From: Candidatus Peregrinibacteria bacterium GW2011_GWF2_38_29
GTDB lineage: Bacteria > Patescibacteriota > Gracilibacteria > UBA1369 > UBA12463
Direction: 5' to 3'
Assembly (NCBI GenBank): GCA_000992695.1
Contig: LBUS01000008.1
Location: forward strand, 1 to 40,779
DNA: 40,779 bases
The position numbers and the translations under genes are program-made. Of this stretch, positions 17,383 to 26,411 are shown one piece after another; the stretch's first letter is position 1, and the number at the start of each line of letters is the position of its first letter. The notes beneath the pieces are model-generated. The model was not told the DNA's origin, made no database searches, and saw nothing but the letters and a program-made list of their open reading frames with translations.

Positions 17383-20300
17383 ATGCACACTTTAAACACG
17401 TTTTTTAAAAAAGCCAGAAGTTTTTTGGTAAAGACTTTAATTTTTGCCATGGTTTTTTCGGTATTGAATTTGCCTATGCCGCAAGCTTTTGCGGTTGGTG
17501 AGACCGGAACAATTTCAGGAACCGTTACTTCAGGAGGCAGTCCCGTTGAAGGCGTTGAAGTTAATATTCTTTTAATGAGTGATTCCGGTCCGGACGCATG
17601 CGATATTGGGGAATGCGTTGCAACCACTGATGCGAGCGGAAATTACAGTATTTCCAGTATACCCGTCTATGCGGACTGGAGTGTTTTTGCCAGAAAAACA
17701 GGATATTTGGGGTCTATGTCTCATGAGATTCCCGTTACAGATGGTGGCACAACCGATGTTGATGTTTCTTTGACCGAGGGAGTTGGAGATAGTGTTTCCG
17801 GTACGATTACGGATGGCACAAATCCCGTTGAGGCTTTTGTTATATTTTTTGGTGACAATGGAACTTGGAATATGGGGAATAGTTCCGTGGACGGTTATTA
17901 TAGTTTTTCGGGACTTTCAGCCGGTACGTTTTTTGTGTATTCCGGCACTGACAGCATGGGATATTTTAATGATGCCGTTGTTATTTCCAGCGGATCGAAC
18001 GATTTTGACATTATTCTTGTGGGAGAACCGCCACAAGTGGTTTACATGGGTCCATCTAATGTTATGGCAACTTCCGTGGATTTGACGGGCACGATAAGTT
18101 CTAATGGAGGTTCTGATATTACGGAAATTGGTTTCAATTATGGTTTGACAACCGGTTATGGTGACAATGTTTCCGCTACCGCAGGCGCGCCTTATACCGG
18201 TAATTTCACGCTTAGCATTACGGGTTTGGCTTGTAATACAACGTATCATTGGCAAGCTTATGCTGTTAATTCAAGTGTGACCGGGAGCAGTAGCGATAAT
18301 ACTTTTACGACCGGCGCTTGCGTTAGCACTCCGACGGTTCTTTTCGGTTCCGTTACAGATGTTACCACTACAAGTGCAACTTTGAACGGAAATATAACCA
18401 GTGTTGGTAGCTCAAGCGTTATCGAACGCGGTTTTAATTATGGTTTGACAACGAGTTATGGTACAAATGTTTCTTTGACGGCAGGCGCGCCTTATACGAC
18501 CGGCACATATTCTTCCGCCATATCATCTTTAACTTGCGGTACAACTTATCATTATAGGTCTTACGCGATTAATTCAGTTGGAACGAACTATAGCGCCGAT
18601 GCTAATTTTTCAACTTCTTCATGTGTCGGTACCGCTCCAACCGTTAGTACCGGTGCGGCAACATCCATTACGACAACAGGCGTGACTTTGAGCGGAAATA
18701 TAACAAGCACCGGAAGCACTGACGTTATCGAGCGTGGTTTTGAATGGGGGCTTTCAAATACTTATGGTTATTCACAGGCTTTTACCGGATCGGGTCCTTA
18801 TTCCGGTGGTTATTCATATGAGTGGCTTAGCGCTATTTGCGGCACAACTTATCATTATAGGTCTTACGCGATTAATTCAGTTGGAACGAGCTATGGGAAT
18901 GATGTTACGTTTGCTACGGCCGCGTGTGAAGAAAGTGAAGAAGGAGTTGGCAGTATTCGCGGCGTAGTCGCAAGAGCCGCCGGAGGAATTATGCTTGGAG
19001 GGGTTTCCGTGACGGTTAATCCCGGGAATTATACAACTACAACGAATGGCAGTGGCGTGTTTACCGTTACCGATTTAACGGCCGGTGAATATACCGTAAC
19101 CGTAAATAGTTCCGGTTTTACGGCTCAAACCCAGGAGGGCATAACTGTTACGTCCGATAATGAAGCTTCTGTTTCATTTTCTCTCGGCAGAGATGAAAGC
19201 GGTAGTTTTGCAGTTTCGGAGGTCAAAATATATACCGATAGAATTATCGTTAGATTTAATCATGGCGCGATTGATGGTACTTTTGATTGTTCAAATTATT
19301 TGATTGATGGTGAATCTCCGGAATGTATGTGGGGAGGCGGAACTGCGGCTACCGGATTTAACAGTACGTCCGCATTTGAGAAAAAACCGTTTGTTGAATA
19401 TATGGGAGACAATGTTGTAATTAAAAATCTTGAGATTTCAGGTGAAGTTACGTTTGCCATTCCGGCGGATAACGGTATTAAAGATGGTTCAAATAATTTT
19501 TTGGAAGCTTATACCGTAACTGCTACAGCTGAAGAGTTAAGTCTTCCAATTATTTCCGATATTACTCCGGATAACGGATCTGTTGGCGATACTATAACCA
19601 TCACGGGTACTAATTTTGGAGTACTTGGTGAAAGTGATTATATGGGTGATGATAATCATAAAGTTTTATTTGAAGCAGGATGGAATCAGACGACATATCA
19701 ACCAAATCTTCCGGTTGAAGCGACTTATCTTGGATGTACCGGTGGTTGTTCTTGGGGTGCTACGCAGATTAAAGTTAAAGTTCCTACCGGCGCGAAATCC
19801 GGCCCTTTGAAAGTTTTCGTGAACGGAAATATGAATGATGCCGATTATAATGCGTTTTTTGATGTAGCCGGTTCATATGCGTTTAAAGTTTATTATGGAC
19901 AAAATGATGATACAAGCACTCCAATGCCCGACGCGGACGCAGGTAATATACGTGCGCATATTGGTGGCATGAACGGAGAAGAATCACATTATGTTGGAGA
20001 TGGAAACATGACGTATGATACCGATTCCGATACCTTTACGGTTGCCGGAGTTTCTTCCATGGGTTGGACTTTTGCGTATGACGTTACGGGAGCGCATTTA
20101 AGTTCCGATGGCAACGAAATTACAACAACCGAGACGAGGAATATATTTATTCCGACAAGCTATAGGACAATTTCCGGTACGATTACTCTCGGGTCAACTT
20201 GTACAAGTGCCGGACAAAATAAACAAGTTGTTGTTTTTCCATCGCCTCAGCAGGTGGATTTTGGCTCGGAAGGATTTAAATCCACACAACCGATTTTTGT

Positions 20301-23300
20301 GACAACGAATTCGGAATGTACTTCCAATTATACAGTCGGTGTTTCAACGGCCGGTATTTATCGTATGGAATCTCATATACCGCCGGATAAAGGCGGAACT
20401 ACCGTTTCCGCTTCGCAGTTTGTTGATCCGGATGCTTTAACGGTTACCGTTAACGGCGAAAATATTACAGGACAAAATTTTACTTACACTTCCGCGACGC
20501 ATAAAATCGTTGGTACGATTACAAAGCCTTCGGGCTCATTCGGAGATGATGAGAGGGATATGCTTTGGGTTTGGGCTTATCAGCCAAGGGAAAATGGAAG
20601 AGGTACAGGCACACAAGTTAATGATGATAATACGTTTACGCTTTATGTAACTCCCGGCGTTTGGAAGGTTGGTGTCGGTGGTTCAAATATACAATATCCA
20701 ATTGAAGTGAGCGTTGAAGTTGATGGCACATATGCGATTGATCAACCTGATAAAGGTCCAAATATCGTTATCGCTCCTCCGTCTGATTTCATTGAGGGTT
20801 ATGTTAAAGATGCAAATGGCGTAGGGCTTTCAAATTCAAGTATTTATGCATGGAGAGAGGGTGGTTCCGGAGGAGGGAATTCTATGACTAATAGTGATGG
20901 TTATTTTAAGATGTATGTTCAAGAAGGATCCAATTACCATGTTGGTGCGAATGCCAAGCGATATGGATATCTTGGGGAGTATACAGGTATAAACGTTAGT
21001 TCTTCAGAGCATCCGACTGTTAATTTCGTTGTTTCTTCATCGAGTTTTCATGCAGTGTCCGGAGTTATTACAAAGAATGGGAACGTTTTACAAAACGCTT
21101 TTGTTTATGTGACGGAAGGTGAATGGGGGCAAGGCGTTGCAAGTGGTGGAACGGATTCGAGCGGAGTTTATTCTCTTACGCTTCCGGATGGGAATAATCG
21201 ATATATTCACGTTGGACTTCCGGGTTCGGGAGATGTTTATAAAGCAAGTTTGGGAGCAACGAGTGCCGATGCAACTCACAACGTAACAATCGTGACATCT
21301 GCGATTACAGTTCGTATTTCTCCCGCAAGTCTTTTTGATCAAGCTTTTGTTGGAGCTGATGATCCTACGAACCAAACAGGGTCATTCTCGAATACAAATG
21401 TCGCATCCGGAGATGCATCTTATAAAGAATATCAAATTGATGTTAGACGTCCTTCTTCAGGGTCAAATACACTTTATGTTCATGGGAATATTCCCGGATT
21501 TGGCCCTCTTGGGGAGCCGGAATCCGTGACGATAAACAGTGCCGGTTCGTTTACAGAATCAAGTGGAACCGCAAATGACGGAATTATTGAATATTCTTTG
21601 ACCGGTTATCAAACCGTTTCAGGTACAGTTACCGGCGATAATGTTGTTGGTGCGTGGATATGGGCAGGCGGTTCAAATGGCGGTGGAGGATCTCCTGTTA
21701 ACGATGATGGAACATTTTCATTTAAATTGAAAAATGGCACTTACGATATTGGAGTTGATAAGCCCGGATATATTGGAGGAAAAACCGAGATAACGGTTAG
21801 CGATGAAGATATAACCGATATTTCTTTAACTCTTACATCTGCATCGGATACAATCACGGGGATAATTTATTATCCAACAAGTTCCGCCGCATCGGGTGCA
21901 AGAGTTTGGGCTGAAAACGGTTCCGGTGGACATGCATTTGCAATGTCCAATGCTGATGGCACTTATACATTAAACGTTACCGCCGGAGATTGGACCGTTA
22001 TGGCGGGACACGATGGATATTATTCGGATAGAGCGTCTATTACGGCTCCAGCAACAGGGGTAAATATTACACTTGTTCAAGACGCCGGATTTAATCCGCA
22101 GCTTAAAAATGAGCCTATTATTCCATCAGATGGTGGAGTTGTAAATGGAACAGGTATTAAGGTTAATGTTCCAAAAAACGCTCTTGGCACAGGCGCAACC
22201 GCCGGTACGGTTGAGGTTAAAAACACAACAAATATTCCCGTAACTTCGAGAACAAAACTTGTTGGTACCGCAAAAGAAATCACAGCTAAAAATGAGTCAA
22301 ATCAGGACGTTAAAAATCTTGAAGGAGAGGCAACAATCGAATTCACTCTTTCAAGACAAGATTTGATTGATGAGAATGTCGACACTATTGCTGAAGCCAG
22401 TCGAATAGAAATATATTCATGGGACGATACGGCTAATAACTGGGTCGCTCTCTCAACTGTTGCAACGTTAAATCCCACGTCCGCCGCAACGATAGCTGAG
22501 CTTGATGAAACGTCTGCTGTTACTTTAACCGCATCCACAACTCACTTCTCGGCATTTGCTCCAATGTTGCCAACAGGTGAAGATGCTCCTGACGCACCTT
22601 CAAACCTTGAAGCTGCTGCCGGCGATGCAAGTGTTACACTGACTTGGGATGCCGTTTCCGGTGCTTCAAAATATTATGTTTATCAAAAGTCGGGAGACGT
22701 TTATCCTTATTTGAATGAGACAACTTCAACCAGTTATACCGTTAGTTCGTTAACCAATGGTACGGCTTATTATTTTAAGGTTTCCGCTGTTAGTTCCGGA
22801 GACGCCGAATCTTCCGCAAGCGGACCGGTTACAGCAACTCCTGTTGCCGCGGCCGTTAAAGGCGTTACAGTTACAGAATCGAGCGGTTCAACCGCTGTTG
22901 CCGAAGGTGGCGCTACCGATACTTATACTGTTGTTCTGGACGCTTTGCCTTCCGCAACGGTTACCGTTGCGGTTAGTGTTGGTGCCGATGTGACCGTTTC
23001 TCCAACTTCATTATCATTTACAACCGGCAACTGGGCCACTCCACAAACAGTTACGGTTACCGCTGTTGATGATTCAACTTATGAAGGGGCTGAAGTTTCA
23101 ACTATTACGCATTCCGCTACAAGTTCAGATACGGATTATAATGGAATATCGATTAGTAGTGTTGTTGCTGCTGTTACAGACAACGAATCCGCTCCTACCG
23201 GTGGTCTTGGTGGAGGCTATATCGCGAACGAACTTCTTATTACTGAAAAGACTGAGATAGAAGTTAAGAAAACGGAGTTGATAGCGAAGGAAGTAATTAA

Positions 23301-23895
23301 GCAGGAAGTCGTGAAGAAAAATTTGCTTCCAAGGGTTACGGGTAAAGTAATTGTATTTAAAGATGTTCCTTCTTCGCATTGGGCGAGTGATTATATTAAA
23401 GTTCTTGCTGAAAGAGGGGTTTTGACCGGAAGGGCTGAGGCTCAATTTGATCCGGATGATTTTGTAACGCGTGCCGAGCTTACAAAGATTGTTACAACGT
23501 CTTTTTATTCCGATATTCCGGGTGAAACAGATACGCCGTTTATTGACGTGAAATTTAATAAATGGTATGCGCCTTATATTAAATTCGCTTATGAAAAAGG
23601 CATTGTTAAAGGCGCTTCTGATAATAGGCTTTTTAGACCTGATGATTTTGTAACGCGTGCCGAGGCTATTAAAATGGTACTTTCGGCTGCCGGAACAAAG
23701 CTTGCCGTTGACGTTGAGGCTGCATTTACAGACATTGACTACAGCGCTTGGTACATGCCATATCTTAACTATGCCACTGTTAATAATATTATTAGTGGAT
23801 ACAAAGATGGGGCGTTTGCGCCGGAAGGACGCATAACGCGCGCGGAAGTTTCAAAGATTGTGGCGAAGTTGATTGAAATGAACGAATCCAAATAA
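17383..23895 (+). CDS. Giant multi-domain SLH surface protein
   Basis: A 2170-residue secreted protein. The signal peptide is about residues 1-37 (LVKTLIFAMVFSVLNLP then PQAFA-VG). Two carboxypeptidase-regulatory-like modules come first (about 41-125 and 130-210, SGTV/SGTI starts). Three 100-residue fibronectin-like repeats follow (about 215-515, each with GFNYGLTT or GFEWGLSN and CGTTYHYRSYAINS-type ends), then another carboxypeptidase-like module, an IPT/TIG domain (about 722-830, ITPDNGSVGDTITITGTNFG), and further SGTI/SGVI/SGTV-type modules to about 1565. A ZU5-like region, a fibronectin type III domain (about 1735-1822) and a Calx-beta-like stretch come next. A charged linker and three SLH domains (about 1985-2168) end the protein. 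This is a long stalk or adhesin anchored by SLH domains to the wall glycan. Confidence 0.9.
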   Translation: MHTLNTFFKKARSFLVKTLIFAMVFSVLNLPMPQAFAVGETGTISGTVTSGGSPVEGVEVNILLMSDSGPDACDIGECVATTDASGNYSISSIPVYADWSVFARKTGYLGSMSHEIPVTDGGTTDVDVSLTEGVGDSVSGTITDGTNPVEAFVIFFGDNGTWNMGNSSVDGYYSFSGLSAGTFFVYSGTDSMGYFNDAVVISSGSNDFDIILVGEPPQVVYMGPSNVMATSVDLTGTISSNGGSDITEIGFNYGLTTGYGDNVSATAGAPYTGNFTLSITGLACNTTYHWQAYAVNSSVTGSSSDNTFTTGACVSTPTVLFGSVTDVTTTSATLNGNITSVGSSSVIERGFNYGLTTSYGTNVSLTAGAPYTTGTYSSAISSLTCGTTYHYRSYAINSVGTNYSADANFSTSSCVGTAPTVSTGAATSITTTGVTLSGNITSTGSTDVIERGFEWGLSNTYGYSQAFTGSGPYSGGYSYEWLSAICGTTYHYRSYAINSVGTSYGNDVTFATAACEESEEGVGSIRGVVARAAGGIMLGGVSVTVNPGNYTTTTNGSGVFTVTDLTAGEYTVTVNSSGFTAQTQEGITVTSDNEASVSFSLGRDESGSFAVSEVKIYTDRIIVRFNHGAIDGTFDCSNYLIDGESPECMWGGGTAATGFNSTSAFEKKPFVEYMGDNVVIKNLEISGEVTFAIPADNGIKDGSNNFLEAYTVTATAEELSLPIISDITPDNGSVGDTITITGTNFGVLGESDYMGDDNHKVLFEAGWNQTTYQPNLPVEATYLGCTGGCSWGATQIKVKVPTGAKSGPLKVFVNGNMNDADYNAFFDVAGSYAFKVYYGQNDDTSTPMPDADAGNIRAHIGGMNGEESHYVGDGNMTYDTDSDTFTVAGVSSMGWTFAYDVTGAHLSSDGNEITTTETRNIFIPTSYRTISGTITLGSTCTSAGQNKQVVVFPSPQQVDFGSEGFKSTQPIFVTTNSECTSNYTVGVSTAGIYRMESHIPPDKGGTTVSASQFVDPDALTVTVNGENITGQNFTYTSATHKIVGTITKPSGSFGDDERDMLWVWAYQPRENGRGTGTQVNDDNTFTLYVTPGVWKVGVGGSNIQYPIEVSVEVDGTYAIDQPDKGPNIVIAPPSDFIEGYVKDANGVGLSNSSIYAWREGGSGGGNSMTNSDGYFKMYVQEGSNYHVGANAKRYGYLGEYTGINVSSSEHPTVNFVVSSSSFHAVSGVITKNGNVLQNAFVYVTEGEWGQGVASGGTDSSGVYSLTLPDGNNRYIHVGLPGSGDVYKASLGATSADATHNVTIVTSAITVRISPASLFDQAFVGADDPTNQTGSFSNTNVASGDASYKEYQIDVRRPSSGSNTLYVHGNIPGFGPLGEPESVTINSAGSFTESSGTANDGIIEYSLTGYQTVSGTVTGDNVVGAWIWAGGSNGGGGSPVNDDGTFSFKLKNGTYDIGVDKPGYIGGKTEITVSDEDITDISLTLTSASDTITGIIYYPTSSAASGARVWAENGSGGHAFAMSNADGTYTLNVTAGDWTVMAGHDGYYSDRASITAPATGVNITLVQDAGFNPQLKNEPIIPSDGGVVNGTGIKVNVPKNALGTGATAGTVEVKNTTNIPVTSRTKLVGTAKEITAKNESNQDVKNLEGEATIEFTLSRQDLIDENVDTIAEASRIEIYSWDDTANNWVALSTVATLNPTSAATIAELDETSAVTLTASTTHFSAFAPMLPTGEDAPDAPSNLEAAAGDASVTLTWDAVSGASKYYVYQKSGDVYPYLNETTSTSYTVSSLTNGTAYYFKVSAVSSGDAESSASGPVTATPVAAAVKGVTVTESSGSTAVAEGGATDTYTVVLDALPSATVTVAVSVGADVTVSPTSLSFTTGNWATPQTVTVTAVDDSTYEGAEVSTITHSATSSDTDYNGISISSVVAAVTDNESAPTGGLGGGYIANELLITEKTEIEVKKTELIAKEVIKQEVVKKNLLPRVTGKVIVFKDVPSSHWASDYIKVLAERGVLTGRAEAQFDPDDFVTRAELTKIVTTSFYSDIPGETDTPFIDVKFNKWYAPYIKFAYEKGIVKGASDNRLFRPDDFVTRAEAIKMVLSAAGTKLAVDVEAAFTDIDYSAWYMPYLNYATVNNIISGYKDGAFAPEGRITRAEVSKIVAKLIEMNESK
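18541..18889 (+). repeat. 46-bp perfect direct repeat within fibronectin-like modules
   Basis: The 46-bp sequence starting ACAACTTATCATTATAGGTC is identical at 18541-18586 and 18844-18889, 303 bp apart, in two adjacent 100-residue modules. The preceding module pair also shares GCAGGCGCGCCTTATAC at 18181-18197 and 18481-18497, exactly 300 bp apart. This points to recent module duplication or gene conversion. Confidence 0.9.
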
Positions 23896-23922
23896 CTCAA
23901 AAGTCAAAACTCAAAAGTCAAA
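23895..23922. repeat. Tandem 14-bp intergenic repeat (ACTCAAAAGTCAAA)
   Basis: ACTCAAAAGTCAAA is repeated twice head to tail, beginning at the last base of the second SLH gene. A related element lies at 30459-30493. Both sit at the 3' end of a plus-strand gene facing a minus-strand gene. Confidence 0.8.
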
Positions 23923-23950
23923 ACCACAACTTAAAGTTCAAAACTAAATA

Positions 23951-23987
23951 AAAAAGAGGCCGCTTGGAGAAATTCGAGCGGCTTTTT
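23951..23987. terminator. Bidirectional terminator between SLH and mtnP genes
   Basis: GCCGCTTGGA (23959-23968) pairs with TTCGAGCGGC (23973-23982, with G-U pairs) over a 4-nt loop. Five T follow on the plus strand and an A-run (23951-23955) precedes it, so it can end transcripts from both sides. The plus-strand T-run overlaps the mtnP stop codon. Confidence 0.85.
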
Positions 23988-24831
23988 ACGATAAAAATGC
24001 GTCTTTCATGGCTTTGTCGCAGTCGCAAGAGTTTGAATGAATTTTATCAATGTTTTTTATAGCTTCAATAACAACCTTTTTAACTTTTTCGTTGTTCTGT
24101 TTGAATACGCGGAGAACTTCTGTGCTTGTGACAGGCTTGATGTTTTTGTTTCCTTCAAGACCGGCGTCGTAGTCTGTGATAAGCGCAATATTCGCGTAGC
24201 ACATTTCAAGTTCGCGAGCCAAAATGCATTCGGGATATTGGGTCATATTAATAACTTCCCAGTCTTGAGAAGAGAACCAGCGACTTTCGGATTTTGTGGA
24301 ATAACGCGGACCTTCAATAATAACGACTGTACCGGTTTTGTGCGTTTTGATTTTGTTTTTTAGACATGATTTGTATAAAAGTTCGCGCAAAGAAGGACAA
24401 TATGGGTGCGCTGATGAAACGTGCGCAACGTGTGGACCTTCAAAAAATGTATCTGCGCGATTTTTTGTGCGATCAACAAATTGGTCGCAAATAACGAACT
24501 CACCCGGTTTGATATTTTCTTGAAGACTTCCGCATGCGCATGGTGCAATGATTTGTTTAACGCCAATGCTTTTTAAAGCCCAAAGATTGGCCCTGTAATT
24601 GATTTTATGTGGTGGCGTGGTGTGAGATTTCCCGTGACGTGGCAAGAAGGCTACGGCGTGATTTGCGATCTTACCGATTGCGATTTTGTCACTTGGTTTT
24701 CCATATGGAGTTTTTATTTCAATCCATTTTGGATTTTCAAGGAGGTCGTAGAAGCCGGATCCCCCAATTACTGCGATTTTTGCGAGTGGCGCTGGGTTTT
24801 TCGCGGGAGTTTTTGAGGTTTTTTTAATCAT
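23986..24831 (-). CDS. mtnP: 5'-methylthioadenosine phosphorylase
   Basis: This 281-residue protein cleaves methylthioadenosine to adenine and methylthioribose-1-phosphate. It has the full family pattern: IAVIGGSGFYDL (phosphate loop), FLPRHGKSHTTPPHKINYRAN (the RHG and NYRAN motifs), IAPCACGSLQENIKPGEFVI, EGPRYSTKSESRW and INMTQYPECILARELEMCY around the substrate methionine, then ITDYDAGLEG with the base-binding aspartates. Only one ATG is available, so an 18-residue basic N-terminal tail precedes the fold. The start overlaps the upstream apt gene by 8 bp, so adenine released here can be converted directly to AMP. The MTAP subgroup, rather than purine nucleoside phosphorylase, is favoured by the DYDAG signature and the apt neighbour. 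Confidence 0.93.
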   Translation of the reverse strand: MIKKTSKTPAKNPAPLAKIAVIGGSGFYDLLENPKWIEIKTPYGKPSDKIAIGKIANHAVAFLPRHGKSHTTPPHKINYRANLWALKSIGVKQIIAPCACGSLQENIKPGEFVICDQFVDRTKNRADTFFEGPHVAHVSSAHPYCPSLRELLYKSCLKNKIKTHKTGTVVIIEGPRYSTKSESRWFSSQDWEVINMTQYPECILARELEMCYANIALITDYDAGLEGNKNIKPVTSTEVLRVFKQNNEKVKKVVIEAIKNIDKIHSNSCDCDKAMKDAFLS

Positions 24832-25339
24832 ATTTCAATAAGCTAAAAATTTTATGTGGTTGCAGTTTTTCTGCGCCTTTTAAGAATGCGAGGTTGATTA
24901 CAAATGCGATTCCTGCTACGATTCCGCCTTGTTTTTCAATAAGATTGCATGCGGCTTTCATCGTTCCGCCGGTTGCGAGAAGGTCATCAACGAGTAAAAC
25001 TTGCTCGTCTTTTTTAATTGCGTCTGTGTGCATTTCGATTGTATTTGAGCCATATTCAAGATCATAACTTTCGGAAACAACTTGATATGGAAGTTTGCCT
25101 TTTTTGCGAATCGGTACAAATTTTAAACCGAGTTTATATGCAACTGCCGCGCCAAAAATAAAACCGCGCGATTCGATTCCGGAAATTACTTGTGCGTTTA
25201 TTTGTTTTGCAAAATCGCAAAACTGGTTGATCACTTCTTCAAAAGCTTTTGGTTCTGCAAGAAGAGGGGTTATGTCTTTGAATACGATTCCTTTTTTTGG
25301 AAAATCCGGAATGTCTCTAATGAAGGGCGCTATGTTCAT
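24824..25339 (-). CDS. apt: Adenine phosphoribosyltransferase
   Basis: The protein (171 residues from the ATG at 25339) turns adenine and PRPP into AMP. It shows IRDIPDFPKKGIVFKDITPLL, the typical N-terminal APRT sequence, ISGIESRGFIFGAA (flexible-loop region), IRKKGKLPYQ, and the PRPP-binding VLLVDDLLATGGTM. An upstream in-frame start at 25369 would add ten residues (MRLALSNFFA) with no family match, so I prefer the internal ATG. It overlaps mtnP by 8 bp. Together they form a two-step methylthioadenosine-to-AMP salvage route, useful in an organism that may lack purine synthesis. Confidence 0.94.
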   Translation of the reverse strand: MNIAPFIRDIPDFPKKGIVFKDITPLLAEPKAFEEVINQFCDFAKQINAQVISGIESRGFIFGAAVAYKLGLKFVPIRKKGKLPYQVVSESYDLEYGSNTIEMHTDAIKKDEQVLLVDDLLATGGTMKAACNLIEKQGGIVAGIAFVINLAFLKGAEKLQPHKIFSLLKYD

Positions 25340-25346
25340 AGCGAAA

Positions 25347-25392
25347 AAATTACTAAGTGCTAAGCGCACTAATTACTGTTAAATTACTAAGT
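25347..25392. repeat. Direct repeat AAATTACTAAGT and hairpin upstream of apt
   Basis: AAATTACTAAGT occurs at 25347-25358 and 25381-25392. Between them AGTGC (25356-25360) and GCACT (25366-25370) can pair over a 5-nt loop. The element lies just upstream of the apt start and could be part of its leader or a small dispersed intergenic repeat. Confidence 0.6.
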
Positions 25393-25410
25393 TCCAATAA
25401 CCTAATGGAG

Positions 25411-25433
25411 GAGTGCTAAAATTTTTAGCACTC
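25411..25433. terminator. Perfect palindromic hairpin between DUF5679 gene and apt
   Basis: GAGTGCTAAAA (25411-25421) and TTTTAGCACTC (25423-25433) form an 11-bp stem around a single base. It starts 6 bp after the DUF5679 stop codon on the minus strand. No T-run follows, so it may attenuate or protect the transcript rather than end it fully. Confidence 0.5.
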
Positions 25434-25439
25434 TATCTA

Positions 25440-25586
25440 CTATTTCATTGGGAGAATCTTGTACATTCCTGTGCCGCATTTCGCGCATTTTCCTTTCATA
25501 GCTTTTCGGCCTTTTTTGCCGAATTTTACTTCTTCCGCTCCAAGCATTTCTCTTTTTGCTTTGCATTTTACGCAATATCCTTCCAT
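25440..25586 (-). CDS. DUF5679-type small zinc-ribbon protein
   Basis: A 48-residue ORF, starting ATG at 25586 and ending TAG at 25440-25442. It begins MEGYCVKCKAKREMLGAEEV and continues with GKKGRKAMKGKCAKCGTGMYKI. Two CxxC pairs (YCVKC and KCAKC) at a spacing of about 25 residues should bind one zinc. The layout matches DUF5679, small proteins frequent in archaea and candidate-phylum bacteria, with no known function. The protein is very basic, which would fit RNA or ribosome contact, but that is inference. It lies in the same minus-strand cluster as the RlmI-like and salvage genes, 29 bp downstream of the cysteine-cluster gene. Confidence 0.85.
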   Translation of the reverse strand: MEGYCVKCKAKREMLGAEEVKFGKKGRKAMKGKCAKCGTGMYKILPMK

Positions 25587-25615
25587 GTTTTTTAGGTTAA
25601 GAAATATTGTGTTAA

Positions 25616-26392
25616 TTATACTTCGAAATCAAACACAAGTGAATACGAGTTGAGCTCAAGATTTTTAGGCGTGAGCTTAGACGTGAAGAATTTATTCCAG
25701 TCAAAAGTCGAATAATCCCTTAGGATAGGCATAAACGGAGTTGTGAGATAGCGAACTGACCTGTATTTTTCATCTCCGGTGAGATAAAAAATTGAGCTTG
25801 CGTCAAGGTGGATTTTCTCTTTATACATAAAATTGTGCGGAATGGCTTCTGCTTCAAATTTTTTTCGATTTTCGCCTGAGAAGATTTCTTTGTGGCGATG
25901 GCAGCCGAGAATTTCATTTGTATTTTTGTCATATGCAAATCCGTGAATTCTGCAATCTGTGTTTCTATGAGGATAAATTTGGCATAAATTTTTATCTAAA
26001 AATGGGCAATCGGTTTTTTGAGAGTGAAGAAATTTTGTTATGGATTGTTGGGCGGAATTGTGGGTCTCATAATCTGTATTTGGGTAAATTAATTTGATGA
26101 TTGGCGTGTCTGATTTTGAATTAAATTCAGCGATGTGTTTGATCAAAGTGGTTTGTGATTTTTCCGCATGTCTTTCAAGGTCGCGACGAACCGATCTGTC
26201 TAATTTTTTAACGCCAAGTGAAATATAATAAGCTTCAACGAAGCATAATGGGAAAATTTGTTTGCAACAAACAACTTCATCAGAACATTTTGGAAGGCAA
26301 GGGTGCGATGTGAGTTTTTGGCACATAGAAGCGCAGGAACGCTCTATTTCAAGTCCGAGAGATTCGTATTTTTTGAGGATTTGGTCGATCAT
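25616..26392 (-). CDS. YkgJ-type cysteine-cluster protein
   Basis: This 258-residue protein has an N-terminal cysteine cluster (CASMCQKLTSHPCLPKCS followed by VVCCKQIFPLC) and the family-typical CPFLDKNLCQIYPHRNTDCR near residue 120. This pattern defines the YkgJ (CxxxCxxCC, putative zinc- or iron-chelating) family, which includes proteins of unknown function and the flagellin lysine methylase FliB. No flagellar gene is in the window, so the general family name is safer. The C-terminal 80 residues are not recognised. It lies 19 bp after the RlmI-like gene on the same strand, so probably in one transcript. A metal-binding or redox role is all that can be suggested. Confidence 0.8.
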   Translation of the reverse strand: MIDQILKKYESLGLEIERSCASMCQKLTSHPCLPKCSDEVVCCKQIFPLCFVEAYYISLGVKKLDRSVRRDLERHAEKSQTTLIKHIAEFNSKSDTPIIKLIYPNTDYETHNSAQQSITKFLHSQKTDCPFLDKNLCQIYPHRNTDCRIHGFAYDKNTNEILGCHRHKEIFSGENRKKFEAEAIPHNFMYKEKIHLDASSIFYLTGDEKYRSVRYLTTPFMPILRDYSTFDWNKFFTSKLTPKNLELNSYSLVFDFEV

Positions 26393-26411
26393 TTTTGATA
26401 TTTTTGAGGAT

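Noticed and set aside
23986-24831. General purine nucleoside phosphorylase
   Set aside because: The residue pattern ITDYDAG plus the apt partner favours methylthioadenosine phosphorylase.
24824-25369. Upstream start of apt at 25369
   Set aside because: The extra ten residues do not match the family; the ATG at 25339 gives the usual APRT N-terminus.
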